In this document: positions 1 through 8,295 of the stretch, one piece after another
Layout: each line of letters opens with the position of its first letter
How positions within the stretch are numbered: position 1 is the first letter of the stretch
Assembly (NCBI GenBank): GCA_023248595.1
Contig: JAHFEG010000014.1
Location: 1-53,780, forward strand
Reading direction: 5' to 3'
DNA length: 53,780 nt
From: Myxococcales bacterium
GTDB taxonomy: Bacteria; Myxococcota; UBA727; JABDBI01
Program-made: the position numbers and the translations under genes
The notes under the pieces: generated by a model
What the model was told of the DNA's origin: nothing
Database searches by the model: none
What the model saw: only the letters and a program-made list of their open reading frames with translations

Positions 1-51
1 AAAACGTGTAGATAATAAATATATTTTTTACTTCAAGTAGAGCAATCAATC

Positions 52-1773
52 ATGAAAACCCAAAAGCTAGCTCCTCAGGGAGAAGATAACGCTTCTTCTT
101 TCGACCAATTTGGATTGAAACCGGAACTTCTCAAAGCCATTGCTACCGCCGGTTTTAAAACCCCAAGCGCAATCCAAGAAAAAGCGATTCCTATCATCCT
201 AAAAGGCCACGATCTTGTTGGCCAAGCTAAAACAGGCACAGGCAAAACAGCAGCCTTCGGTCTGCCAGCCTTAAATCTATTAAATCCTATCTCTGGCAAA
301 GTCGAATTGTTGGTCATCACCCCAACTCGCGAATTGGCCACACAGGTCAGCGATGAAATCCAACGTTTTGGCCAACCCATGGGCATTCGTTCCGTCTCAA
401 TTTGCGGTGGTCGCTCTTATTCTCGCCAAATTGAATCTATTAAGATGGGCGCACAAGTCGTTGTTGCTACCCCGGGCCGCCTTTTGGATTTACTCAACAC
501 CAAACGCATTCCCAAACTTCAGCCTTCTATTATTGTTTTAGATGAAGCAGATGAAATGCTTGATATGGGCTTTTTGGAAGACATTCAGAGCATTTTCGAA
601 TTCTTGCCTGAAGAGCGCCAAACACTGCTTTTCTCTGCAACAATGCCTTTGCCAATCCAGCGGCTAGCGAAACGTATTTTAAAAGCCCCTATTTTTGTCA
701 GCATTGAACAAGGCGGGGAACTAACCAACCAAGATACCACTCAACGTGCTTTTGCCATTGAAGAGCATGAACGCGACGATGCGCTCATGAGACTCATTGA
801 CAGCGAAAAACCATTTAAATCCATTGTATTTTGCCGCACCCGTAACGATGTCGACAGACTACAATCAGCATTGGTTGACCAGGGTTACCCATCAGCATCG
901 CTTCATGGTGATTTAGAACAACGTCAGCGCGAAAAAGTAATCGGCGCCTTTCGTGATGGTAAAATTCAAGTTTTAGTGGCAACCGATGTGGCTGCACGTG
1001 GTCTCAATGTTCTCGATGTTACCCATGTTTTCAACTATCAGCTGCCTTCAGGAGCAGAAAGCTATGTGCATCGTATCGGTAGAACCGGTCGCGCAGGCAA
1101 CAAGGGTTCGGCGATTACTTTGCTTACTCCCAGCGAATTTCATAAACTAGCTATGATCAAAAAGGCTGTTGGCAGCGTCATTGAATTTGGAACGATCCCT
1201 TCTTTAGGTGATTTGCAAAAAAGACATTTGCTCGATTTTGCAAGCCAAATTAAGCATCAAGTGCTGCACAAAGAAGCAACCCAATTACTGACATTGCTCC
1301 AAAAAGAAGTTGATGCAGACACTTTGTGTGCCAAACTGATTTCTCTGTTTTTAAGTCAACAAAGCTTTTTGGGCCCTGAACATATTGGTATCAGCAAAGA
1401 CAAACTCACAAAAATGGGTTCACGCCAAGATAACTCCTCACGAGAACGTCCCCGATTTAACCGAAGCGGCCCAAGAAGGCACGGCGGCGGCGGCGACGAA
1501 CGCTTTGGTGGCAATGGCGGAGGAGAACGCTCTGGCCGCAGCAGTGGCGGAGAACGCTCTGGTCGCAGTGGCGGCGGCGAACGCTTCGGTGGTGGCGGAG
1601 GTGGTGGCAGACCCAGGTCTGATGCATCGTCATCAGCAGGACCTCGGCAATCAGCAGGAGCCAGGCCATCAACAGGTGCCAGACCTGCACCAGCAGGGCC
1701 TCGCTCATTTGACAGAGCTCCTCAAAAAGAAGGAAGAGATTCCTTTAAGCCACGTAAAAAGACACGTAGCTAA
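52..1773 (+). CDS. deaD: DEAD-box ATP-dependent RNA helicase with Gly/Arg-rich tail
   Basis: RNA helicase that unwinds RNA duplexes with ATP, probably in cold adaptation, ribosome assembly or RNA decay in the cytoplasm. The core shows every family motif in order: Q motif with F17 and Q42, motif I AKTGTGKT (59-66), PTREL (91-95), TPGR (140-143), DEAD (164-167), SAT (195-197), ARGLNV (315-320) and HRIGRTGR (340-347). After the core (about residue 370) comes a helical stretch, then from about 465 a disordered RGG-like tail rich in Gly, Arg and Ser, which is likely to be an RNA-binding appendage. A Rho-independent terminator follows directly, so it is probably monocistronic. DeaD/CsdA-like is the best subfamily guess; RhlE is the alternative. 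Confidence 0.95.
   Translation: MKTQKLAPQGEDNASSFDQFGLKPELLKAIATAGFKTPSAIQEKAIPIILKGHDLVGQAKTGTGKTAAFGLPALNLLNPISGKVELLVITPTRELATQVSDEIQRFGQPMGIRSVSICGGRSYSRQIESIKMGAQVVVATPGRLLDLLNTKRIPKLQPSIIVLDEADEMLDMGFLEDIQSIFEFLPEERQTLLFSATMPLPIQRLAKRILKAPIFVSIEQGGELTNQDTTQRAFAIEEHERDDALMRLIDSEKPFKSIVFCRTRNDVDRLQSALVDQGYPSASLHGDLEQRQREKVIGAFRDGKIQVLVATDVAARGLNVLDVTHVFNYQLPSGAESYVHRIGRTGRAGNKGSAITLLTPSEFHKLAMIKKAVGSVIEFGTIPSLGDLQKRHLLDFASQIKHQVLHKEATQLLTLLQKEVDADTLCAKLISLFLSQQSFLGPEHIGISKDKLTKMGSRQDNSSRERPRFNRSGPRRHGGGGDERFGGNGGGERSGRSSGGERSGRSGGGERFGGGGGGGRPRSDASSSAGPRQSAGARPSTGARPAPAGPRSFDRAPQKEGRDSFKPRKKTRS
1483..1610 (+). repeat. In-frame GGX/GER-coding imperfect repeats in the helicase tail
   Basis: This stretch is made of imperfect repeats of a unit coding roughly Gly-Gly-Gly-Glu-Arg-(Ser/Phe)-Gly. 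Two near-identical copies of 'ggcggagaacgctctgg' are visible. It codes the RGG-like tail of the helicase and opens a long spurious ORF in another frame. Such a tract is prone to copy-number change between strains. Confidence 0.75.
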
Positions 1774-1777
1774 GACA

Positions 1778-1810
1778 AAAAACGTCGCTTTTAACAGCGG
1801 CGTTTTTTTT
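1778..1810 (+). terminator. Rho-independent terminator after the DEAD-box helicase
   Basis: Inverted repeat AACGTCGCT / AGCGGCGTT (one G-U wobble) with a six-base loop, followed by a run of eight T. It begins a few bases after the helicase stop codon. Confidence 0.85.
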
Positions 1811-1844
1811 AAGTTACCAACATCAAAACAAAAGTCACCGCTAT

Positions 1845-2270
1845 CTACTGTGCTTTGCAATCAGAGAACAAGAAGCGATATTCTGCTTTAGTGCCTTCAG
1901 CGCTTACATTATGAAGATTTGCATACAAGTATGTGTTCTTGGTGGTAACACCAGCTTCACTTCCTTTTAATTGGGTTACTTCCACTTTTTTAGTGGTCAT
2001 CATAAAATTAGCCGCACCGAAGCAATTGGCAATCCGCTTATCAGCAGCCATATTGCAAGTAAGTCCAGATGCTAATTTAGTCATATTTGTAACTGGCTCA
2101 AAACCTTTCATGGTATAATAGACCAGGTCGAATTTTTCATTGCCAGCATCGACTAATTGTAATTCTTTATAAACACCATCACGATCACGCAAGTCTTCTT
2201 GACAGGCAAATCCAGCGGCTAGCGTGTTCACGGAAAAAACCAAAGACAACAAAAATACTAATTTTTTCAT
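1845..2270 (-). CDS. Small secreted protein, unknown function
   Basis: A 141-residue protein with a clear Sec signal peptide (MKKLVFLLSLVFSVNTLAAG, about 20 residues). The mature part has four Cys (near ACQED, LTCNM, ANCFG, SDCKA) that could form two periplasmic disulfides. The start at 2270 is chosen because an AGGA Shine-Dalgarno lies about 8 bases upstream and the signal peptide begins there; the open frame continues upstream to 2324 without support. I do not recognise the family. It is convergent with the helicase and sits downstream of pyrD on the same strand. Confidence 0.75.
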   Translation of the reverse strand: MKKLVFLLSLVFSVNTLAAGFACQEDLRDRDGVYKELQLVDAGNEKFDLVYYTMKGFEPVTNMTKLASGLTCNMAADKRIANCFGAANFMMTTKKVEVTQLKGSEAGVTTKNTYLYANLHNVSAEGTKAEYRFLFSDCKAQ

Positions 2271-2361
2271 CGATATAATCCTCATTCTCGTCGTCGACAT
2301 CATTATCGACTGATAAGGATCCATAAATGTCGCTGACTAGAAATCATATCGGTTATTAGTC

Positions 2362-3372
2362 CTACTTTCCTTCGAGGTTACTGAGCACATTTTTTACAAA
2401 GCAGGGGCCACCATAAATAAAACCCGTATATGTTTGCAACAAATCTGCACCATTTTCCAATTTAACCTGTGCACTTTTTTTATTCATGACCCCGCCAACA
2501 CCTATGAAATGAAGTTTGGAGGCATAGGCTCGATGGAGGCAAGATAACATTTCTGTGCTTTTAGCAAACAATGGCATTCCAGAGATGCCGCCTGGTCCCT
2601 GTGGAATAGAACCAACCAAATTATCACGTGATACTGTCGTATTACTGACGACCAATCCTTTTAAAGCAAACTGCACAGCAATTTCTGCACATTGCATTGC
2701 AACATCAAAATGCAAGTCTGGTGATAATTTTAAAAGTAATGGTTTTGGAAACTGTCGTCGTTGATTTTCACCGCTAATAACATCGAGTAACTGCTTAAGT
2801 GCACTTTTTTCTTGAAGCTCACGAAGCCCAGGTGTGTTTGGACTAGACACATTGATGACCATATAATCTGCCAAATCAGCCAACACCGTGAAAGACTTTC
2901 GGTAATCCTCTGCAGCTCCTTTTAGCGGCGTAACTTTTGATTTTCCAATGTTAACGCCAATAGGAATTCTTAACCGCACATCTCGGCGTTGTTTTTCTAA
3001 ATTTTTTGCCACTTGCTGTGCGCCCACGTTATTAAACCCTAAACGATTGAGCAGTGCTCCATTTTGAGGCAAACGAAACAGGCGGGGCTTGGGGTTTCCT
3101 GCTTGAGCAACAGCAGTCACCGTGCCGACTTCCACATAACCAAATCCTAAGCGTTGCCAAGCCAATAAGCATTCTCCATTTTTATCGAATCCTGCAGCCA
3201 AACCTAAGGGGTTAGTGAAGTGAATACCCCATAGAGTACGTGGAAGAATTTGATAAGGCGCTGTCATTTTCCAATATGGTTTTGACAACTTCAAACTTTG
3301 CATTGCCAAATTATGGGCACGTTCTGCATCGAGTAAAAATAATAAATGCTTCGCAATTTTCCACACAGGCAC
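2362..3372 (-). CDS. pyrD: Dihydroorotate dehydrogenase (quinone), class 2
   Basis: Oxidises dihydroorotate to orotate in pyrimidine synthesis, passing electrons to membrane quinones through FMN. At about 336 residues it has class 2 size, with the N-terminal membrane-associating helical extension (about 1-40) that separates class 2 from cytosolic class 1. The signature NVSSPNTPGLR (174-184) carries the class 2 catalytic Ser (S177), and FMN-phosphate binding GVGGV is near the C-terminus. The open frame begins with GTG at 3372; a second GTG at 3366 has a better-spaced GGAG, so the true start may be two codons in. Diverges from the PolX-like gene. Confidence 0.95.
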   Translation of the reverse strand: MPVWKIAKHLLFLLDAERAHNLAMQSLKLSKPYWKMTAPYQILPRTLWGIHFTNPLGLAAGFDKNGECLLAWQRLGFGYVEVGTVTAVAQAGNPKPRLFRLPQNGALLNRLGFNNVGAQQVAKNLEKQRRDVRLRIPIGVNIGKSKVTPLKGAAEDYRKSFTVLADLADYMVINVSSPNTPGLRELQEKSALKQLLDVISGENQRRQFPKPLLLKLSPDLHFDVAMQCAEIAVQFALKGLVVSNTTVSRDNLVGSIPQGPGGISGMPLFAKSTEMLSCLHRAYASKLHFIGVGGVMNKKSAQVKLENGADLLQTYTGFIYGGPCFVKNVLSNLEGK

Positions 3373-3460
3373 GCTCCATCAATGTTTTATATCCTCCATA
3401 AAAAAAAGGAGATGACTAGAGTGGCCTTGATATGAAAAATAGCCCTTGCTATAAGAATCT

Positions 3461-4990
3461 ATGAGCAAACTTGAAAAAATCATCGATACTCTCGAAAAAT
3501 TAGCACTGCTGGGAGAAATTAATCAAGAGAACCCTTTCAAAATAAAGGCATTTTCCCAGGCTGCGCAGATTTTACAAAAACTAGGCCCAGATTTTGCATC
3601 GCTTTATAAAACTAGAGAGATTAAAGATATTAAGGGTATTGGAAAAGGAGTCTACGAAATTATCGACTTGGTAATGCAAAACCAAGAAGTTCCTGCTTTA
3701 ACCAAAATTTTGCAAAGTACTCCAGCAGAATTGTTTGATATTTTAGAGTTGCCAGGTATTGGACCTAAAAAAGTTCGCATGCTGTGGCAACAGCTCGGCA
3801 TTACCACCATAGGCGAGCTGGAATATGCTTGTTTAGAGAATCGTCTTATCACTCTGGAAGGGTTTGGAAAAAAAACGCAAGAAACCATTCGTCTGGCTAT
3901 TTTACAAAAACGTCAGCAAGAAGGACTTTTTCGTCTGGACCAGGGTTACCAAGCAGCACATGAACTCATCGAAAAATTTAAAAAAAATCAATTGATTAAA
4001 AATGCGGACATGACCGGAGAGCTTGCCAACGGCGCTGAGACTTTGCAATGTCTTGATATTGCGCTTAAGGCGGATATGCCTGTTTCTTCTTTGAAAATAT
4101 TTCTAAAACCTATTTTACAGAATTTGCAGAGCCATGAATCCGAATCCATTTTTACAGGTACATATAACCATCTCCCCATTAAAGTAATTGTAAATCCTAA
4201 AGCACAGCCCATCCAAAAATTTTCGAAAAAATTAATTTCAAGAAGCGACTTACTTGGAGCGTTTCATAATCACACCCTGGCTTCCGACGGAGTAAACAGC
4301 CTTGAAGAAATGCGACAAGCTGCCATCGAACAAAAATTGACCTATTTGGGTATTAGCGATCATAGCCAAAGCGCTTTTTATGCAGGAGGCTTAAAAGGCG
4401 AAGAGCTTTTATTGCAATGTCAAAAAATAAAAATATTAAACCAAGATTCAGACAGCAAAAATTGCTATCTTTTGACTGGAGTTGAAAGTGATATCCTCGC
4501 GGATGGCGCGCTTGATTACACCTCAGAGATTTTGACCCATCTTGATATTGTGATTGCTTCAGTGCATAGCCGCCTGAAACAGGACGCCACACAAATGACC
4601 GAACGCATGGTCAATGCTGCACGCAATCCCTGGACCACGGTGATCGGCCATCCAACTGGCCGACTCGTATTAGGCAGGCAACCAAGCACCTATGACATGC
4701 ATGCTTTCTTCTTGGCTTGCAAAGAAAATAACACCATCGTCGAACTCAATGCCAATCCCCATCGACTTGATTTGAATGCCATACATCTGGCAATGGCCAA
4801 AGAGCATGGGTTGCAAATTGCGATTAACGCAGATGCCCATGACGTACAAGGACTCAATGATTTAGAATATGGCATTATGACAGCAAGGCGAGCGGGACTC
4901 AGCGCTGAGGATGTTATTAATTGCTTACCACTGACAGACATCTTATCTTGGCTAAAAAGTCGCAAAGAAAAAGCCAGACAAGTTGCTTAA
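3461..4990 (+). CDS. PolX-family HhH/PHP protein with degenerate polymerase domain
   Basis: 509 residues, against roughly 570 for typical bacterial PolX. In order: an N-terminal 8-kDa-like domain with helix-hairpin-helix motifs (IKGIGKG about 57-63, LPGIGPKKV 97-105), a short remnant of the nucleotidyltransferase palm (about 175-250), and a full C-terminal PHP phosphoesterase domain (from 265). PHP metal ligands look intact: H269/H271, D300/H301, E342, H369, H397, D458/H460. Where active PolX has GSxRRGxETxGDID, this protein reads GELANGAETLQCLD (186-199), so the Ser, both Arg and the first catalytic Asp are lost. The third-Asp segment reads IKVIV and the thumb is missing. Probably a DNA-binding PHP nuclease or phosphatase and not a polymerase. 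lolA follows 16 bases downstream. Confidence 0.85.
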   Translation: MSKLEKIIDTLEKLALLGEINQENPFKIKAFSQAAQILQKLGPDFASLYKTREIKDIKGIGKGVYEIIDLVMQNQEVPALTKILQSTPAELFDILELPGIGPKKVRMLWQQLGITTIGELEYACLENRLITLEGFGKKTQETIRLAILQKRQQEGLFRLDQGYQAAHELIEKFKKNQLIKNADMTGELANGAETLQCLDIALKADMPVSSLKIFLKPILQNLQSHESESIFTGTYNHLPIKVIVNPKAQPIQKFSKKLISRSDLLGAFHNHTLASDGVNSLEEMRQAAIEQKLTYLGISDHSQSAFYAGGLKGEELLLQCQKIKILNQDSDSKNCYLLTGVESDILADGALDYTSEILTHLDIVIASVHSRLKQDATQMTERMVNAARNPWTTVIGHPTGRLVLGRQPSTYDMHAFFLACKENNTIVELNANPHRLDLNAIHLAMAKEHGLQIAINADAHDVQGLNDLEYGIMTARRAGLSAEDVINCLPLTDILSWLKSRKEKARQVA

Positions 4991-5006
4991 GCATTAGAGA
5001 TACCGT

Positions 5007-5714
5007 ATGAATCACTTTAAAATTATTTTTCTTACCATGTCACTTTGCTCGCTTGGCGTAAGTGCCAAACCAACCCCAAAAGTAATTCCTAAAATAGCGA
5101 TTGGCGAAGATCAAAAATTAAAAAATGTGCTTTTAAAAATACAAAGCACCTATGATAAAACTTCTCAATTTGAAGCGACTTTTAAACAGAGGTATCACCA
5201 TAAAATCTTAAAAAAAATCGACGAAAGTGAAGGAAAAATCTACTATCAAAAACCCGGCATGCTGCGCTGGGATTATCAAAAGCCTCATCAAAAATCATTT
5301 ATTGTCGCTAATAATTCTCTCTGGGTACATCAGCCAGAAGACAACCTGGTTTATGTAAACAGATGTTTTAAGCAAGACGGATTAACAGCCTCTATCGCAT
5401 TCTTATGGGGACAAGGAAAAATAATAGAGTTATTTGAAACCACTTGGTTTGAAGGCCAACTGGGCGATAAGCAAGATCATCATATTGCTTTAACCCCTAA
5501 ACAAAAAAATGGCGTTTATCGTCAATTAATTTTAGTGATTGATAACAAAACTTATCGTGTCAAGCAGTCTATTGTGATCGACTTTGGTGGCAATATGAAC
5601 CAATTCATTTTTACTGATCCCAAATTTAATCAAAAGATTTCAGCGACAAAATTCAAAACCGACTTTCCCAAAGGAACTGAAGTTATGCCGATTCCGGGAA
5701 GTTGCACAAAATAA
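5007..5714 (+). CDS. lolA: LolA-like outer-membrane lipoprotein carrier
   Basis: Periplasmic chaperone that ferries lipoproteins from the inner membrane LolCDE complex to the outer membrane. 235 residues with an N-terminal signal peptide (about 1-20, ending in VSA) and the LolA fold pattern: an N-terminal amphipathic helix, then FEATFKQ, SEGKIYYQKPGMLRWDY and SLWVHQPEDNLVYV, which are the family's usual strand signatures. Sits 16 bases after the PolX-like gene and touches the NuoH-like gene, suggesting one transcript. A LolA paralogue used for another lipid or lipoprotein substrate cannot be excluded. Confidence 0.85.
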   Translation: MNHFKIIFLTMSLCSLGVSAKPTPKVIPKIAIGEDQKLKNVLLKIQSTYDKTSQFEATFKQRYHHKILKKIDESEGKIYYQKPGMLRWDYQKPHQKSFIVANNSLWVHQPEDNLVYVNRCFKQDGLTASIAFLWGQGKIIELFETTWFEGQLGDKQDHHIALTPKQKNGVYRQLILVIDNKTYRVKQSIVIDFGGNMNQFIFTDPKFNQKISATKFKTDFPKGTEVMPIPGSCTK

Positions 5715-5743
5715 GCGGGCATTATGGTAAGTTGATTGATAAG

Positions 5744-6760
5744 ATGCAAGAAATTGAACAAATAAGCTGGTCATTGCAACTCTTACAACTATTTGGTTTT
5801 TTTAGTTGGCTTTTCCTAATTGTTCCGATTTTCAGCGTTCTACATCAACGATTATTACCCATTCGGTCGGCATCCTCATTCAAGCATTCTAATCCGCTAG
5901 GATGGTTTTTAGAATTATGGAGAGTGCTGGGTCTTAGATCTAGGCAACCCTATTTTTTGCACAACCACTCTATCATGCGGTTTTTGATTTTAATTTCTTT
6001 GATTTTATCCACAACAGCGCTCGCAACCATGCCCATATCAACACCTTGGGCTTTTGGGGAAAACATGTTTTCCCTTCATCATTCCAGCGAATTTTCTTTG
6101 TACTTTGTCTTAGCAATACTTTTTTTAATAGGCTTTATTTATACAGCTATTGGATTCACTCTAAAACCAAGCTTGTTGCAATTGACTTCTTTGGAACAAT
6201 TTGTTTCCAGGCAAAGCATCGTGCTGGTAATTGCTGTTGCTTGTTTTTCTTTATCCATCACGGCGGGATCTCGAAATCTTCAGACAATTGCCATCAAGCA
6301 GGCACACCTCATGCTACCCTCGATTCCCTCTTGGGGTGTTTTCATGCATCCAGTCGCATTTATCATTGCTACCATTGCATTGGCTTTTTACACACGCCAA
6401 TGGATCGATAACGAAGTTGCAACGCCAGGATTCTTAAGAAACTCTCTTGAAACTCAGTTGGTAGGGACTTTGCTTGTCACGTTTAAGATTGCACGCAGCC
6501 TTGAATTTTTGGCACTTTATGCTCTTTTAGTAACCGTTTTTCTGAGTGGTCCTTTTATCACAAATTTAAGCATTGGTCCTGCCTGGTCTTTAGGCGTTTT
6601 TACGCTGAAACTTTTTGCGCTGGTGATTTTCGTTATTTTTTTAAGCCATCTTTTACCACATATCCGCGAAGAAAAAATTGCAAGACTCATGTTACTTGTT
6701 CTTTTACCCATTACTTTTGTTGGGTATTTTTTTTCAACTTGGATCTTGCAGTTTACATAG
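5744..6760 (+). CDS. Stand-alone NuoH-like (complex I subunit 1 family) membrane protein
   Basis: About 338 residues with roughly eight membrane segments. By eye it lines up along its length with NuoH: SNPLGWFLELWRVLGL matches the NuoH GPFGLLQPLADGLKL region, the next TM matches the NuoH 'LAP' helix, and the C-terminal segment FTLKLFALVIFVIFLSHLLP, then HIREEKIARLMLLVLLPI, matches the [25 protein letters not shown]...LLPL block. The acidic quinone-channel loop of NuoH (AETNRAPFDLPEAESE) is replaced by FYTRQWIDNEVATPG. No other nuo gene is nearby. The start is uncertain: ATG 5744 is used here, and an in-frame TTG at 5702 overlaps lolA. Function unknown; homology is my own pattern match. Confidence 0.6.
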   Translation: MQEIEQISWSLQLLQLFGFFSWLFLIVPIFSVLHQRLLPIRSASSFKHSNPLGWFLELWRVLGLRSRQPYFLHNHSIMRFLILISLILSTTALATMPISTPWAFGENMFSLHHSSEFSLYFVLAILFLIGFIYTAIGFTLKPSLLQLTSLEQFVSRQSIVLVIAVACFSLSITAGSRNLQTIAIKQAHLMLPSIPSWGVFMHPVAFIIATIALAFYTRQWIDNEVATPGFLRNSLETQLVGTLLVTFKIARSLEFLALYALLVTVFLSGPFITNLSIGPAWSLGVFTLKLFALVIFVIFLSHLLPHIREEKIARLMLLVLLPITFVGYFFSTWILQFT

Positions 6761-6764
6761 TTTT

Positions 6765-7724
6765 TTATTTCCCAAACTTGGGAAAGGGCATCCCCAATGT
6801 TCCTTTTAATGTAAACGGATATTTGCCATCAGCTTCGCGTGCTTTTTTCAAATCCGGACTAAAATCAAGCAATGCTTTAAATTGTGGATTTTTATTTAAA
6901 AACTGCGGTGCAATCCGAAACCAACCAGAACCACCTAGACGGCTACGTAAAAGATTTTTGTGCATATCAACATCCAGGTTTAGATTTGCCTCAAGATCGC
7001 CACCAGCTAAACGCAAATTCTTCGTTTTCCCCTTCCCTTTTTGCAAAGAAACATTCCCAGTTAACTGGCCAAAATTAATTTGAGGAACAGATAAACCGCC
7101 AGCCATGCCTGGAATAGGCAATTCCAGTTTACCAGGACCAATGGCAAAATTTTTCAGATCCAAATTAAGTTCACCATCTCCATCGGTCGCAGGATTTTTG
7201 CCCAAATCAAATTCTGCATTGATATTGACGATCCCCTTCATTGGCAATTCAGCATCCTTAGAAACATTCACAAACTTGTTCAAATCAAAATGACCAAGAT
7301 CAAACCAAAATCGAGAAATACCACCCTCGGGAGTCAAGGTCACACTGCCTCTTGCCCGACCATCATAAAGATAAGAATCAAAATTAATTTGTGGCTTTCC
7401 ACCTAACGTGCTGAAAATACCTACCCGCATTTTTAATTGATTAAAAATCCATTTATCTGCTGGCTTATTTGTAAAGCTAGCAGGCTGAATAGAAACTTCT
7501 TTCATGGATACCCCAGAAAGGCGCCATAAAGACATTTTTCCAATCTGGACCGAAGGCGGGTAAACCCACTGACCATTTCCTTCAGCACTAAGCGATTGCT
7601 CAACCTGTTCAGTGACATATCCCTTGAGCGTGTCTGCGGGAAAAGTCAGATATAGCATGACCATAAAAGTGGAAAAAAAGAATAAAAGATACCAAAACCA
7701 CTTTAGTTTCTTTAAAAAAGCCAT
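6765..7724 (-). CDS. gspN: Type II secretion system protein GspN
   Basis: Last gene of the T2SS operon. 319 residues: one N-terminal TM (about 10-29, FWYLLFFFSTFMVMLYL), then a periplasmic region of repeated beta-strand segments. This matches the long-form GspN of deltaproteobacteria and Leptospira more than the short enterobacterial one. The exact role of GspN is unclear and it is dispensable in some systems. It starts 10 bases after gspM and converges with the NuoH-like gene, four bases apart. Confidence 0.8.
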   Translation of the reverse strand: MAFLKKLKWFWYLLFFFSTFMVMLYLTFPADTLKGYVTEQVEQSLSAEGNGQWVYPPSVQIGKMSLWRLSGVSMKEVSIQPASFTNKPADKWIFNQLKMRVGIFSTLGGKPQINFDSYLYDGRARGSVTLTPEGGISRFWFDLGHFDLNKFVNVSKDAELPMKGIVNINAEFDLGKNPATDGDGELNLDLKNFAIGPGKLELPIPGMAGGLSVPQINFGQLTGNVSLQKGKGKTKNLRLAGGDLEANLNLDVDMHKNLLRSRLGGSGWFRIAPQFLNKNPQFKALLDFSPDLKKAREADGKYPFTLKGTLGMPFPKFGK

Positions 7725-7734
7725 GTTGCAATTC

Positions 7735-8295
7735 CTATACCGTTTTCCACGTTGAGACTGTCATTTGCACATCAAGCATATCTGACTTATCATAACGTGT
7801 TTTAATTTTTAGCCTGGTAATCTTAATGACGCCGCCCTCCGTCTCTTCCAAAGAGACGATAAATGCCGTCAGGCGATCAATGGAAATTTCTTTTAAATTA
7901 ATGATTACATCCGTTTGCATTAACCTAGATTCACCAACGGGTTCTTTTCTTTCATTTAGATCATTCAGTATCAGACCATACCGCGTTGCATTTGCTTGAA
8001 TGAGAGAAAATAAAGAAATATCATTTGAACGAAACCGCTTTTCTTCAGCTTCTTGTTTTTGTTTTGCTTCTTGATATTGACCCTTAAGCGATAAGATCTC
8101 GCCAAGTCGCAACCTGGTAGATTCCAACTGCATTTTTTTTTCAGTTAAAGAAGTGTAGAACCATAACGAGCCGCTCCCGAGTGCAAAGACAAAGAAGGCC
8201 ATCCCCAGAATGGTCACAAGCTTTTTTTCACGCTCGGTCATCCGCTCAAACCGAATAGACATGGAATCTATAAACGCTCCCATCACTTTAGCCAT
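7735..8295 (-). CDS. gspM: Type II secretion system protein GspM
   Basis: Inner-membrane platform protein that binds GspL. 186 residues with a short cytoplasmic N-terminus, one TM (about 28-50, LVTILGMAFFVFALGSGSLWF), a coiled-coil-prone stretch and a small periplasmic ferredoxin-like domain. The start codon overlaps the gspL stop codon by one base (TAATG), so the two are translationally coupled, as expected for partners made in equal amounts. Confidence 0.85.
   Translation of the reverse strand: MAKVMGAFIDSMSIRFERMTEREKKLVTILGMAFFVFALGSGSLWFYTSLTEKKMQLESTRLRLGEILSLKGQYQEAKQKQEAEEKRFRSNDISLFSLIQANATRYGLILNDLNERKEPVGESRLMQTDVIINLKEISIDRLTAFIVSLEETEGGVIKITRLKIKTRYDKSDMLDVQMTVSTWKTV

Noticed and set aside
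1385..1891. 168-codon plus-strand ORF overlapping the helicase tail
   Set aside because: It is a shifted reading of the Gly/Arg repeat region, has Ala/Val-rich composition typical of such shadows, and runs through the terminator.
6765..6790. Perfect hairpin TTTCCCA-AACT-TGGGAAA between convergent genes, considered as a terminator
   Set aside because: It lies within the gspN coding end, and neither strand has a T run in the right place after the stem.
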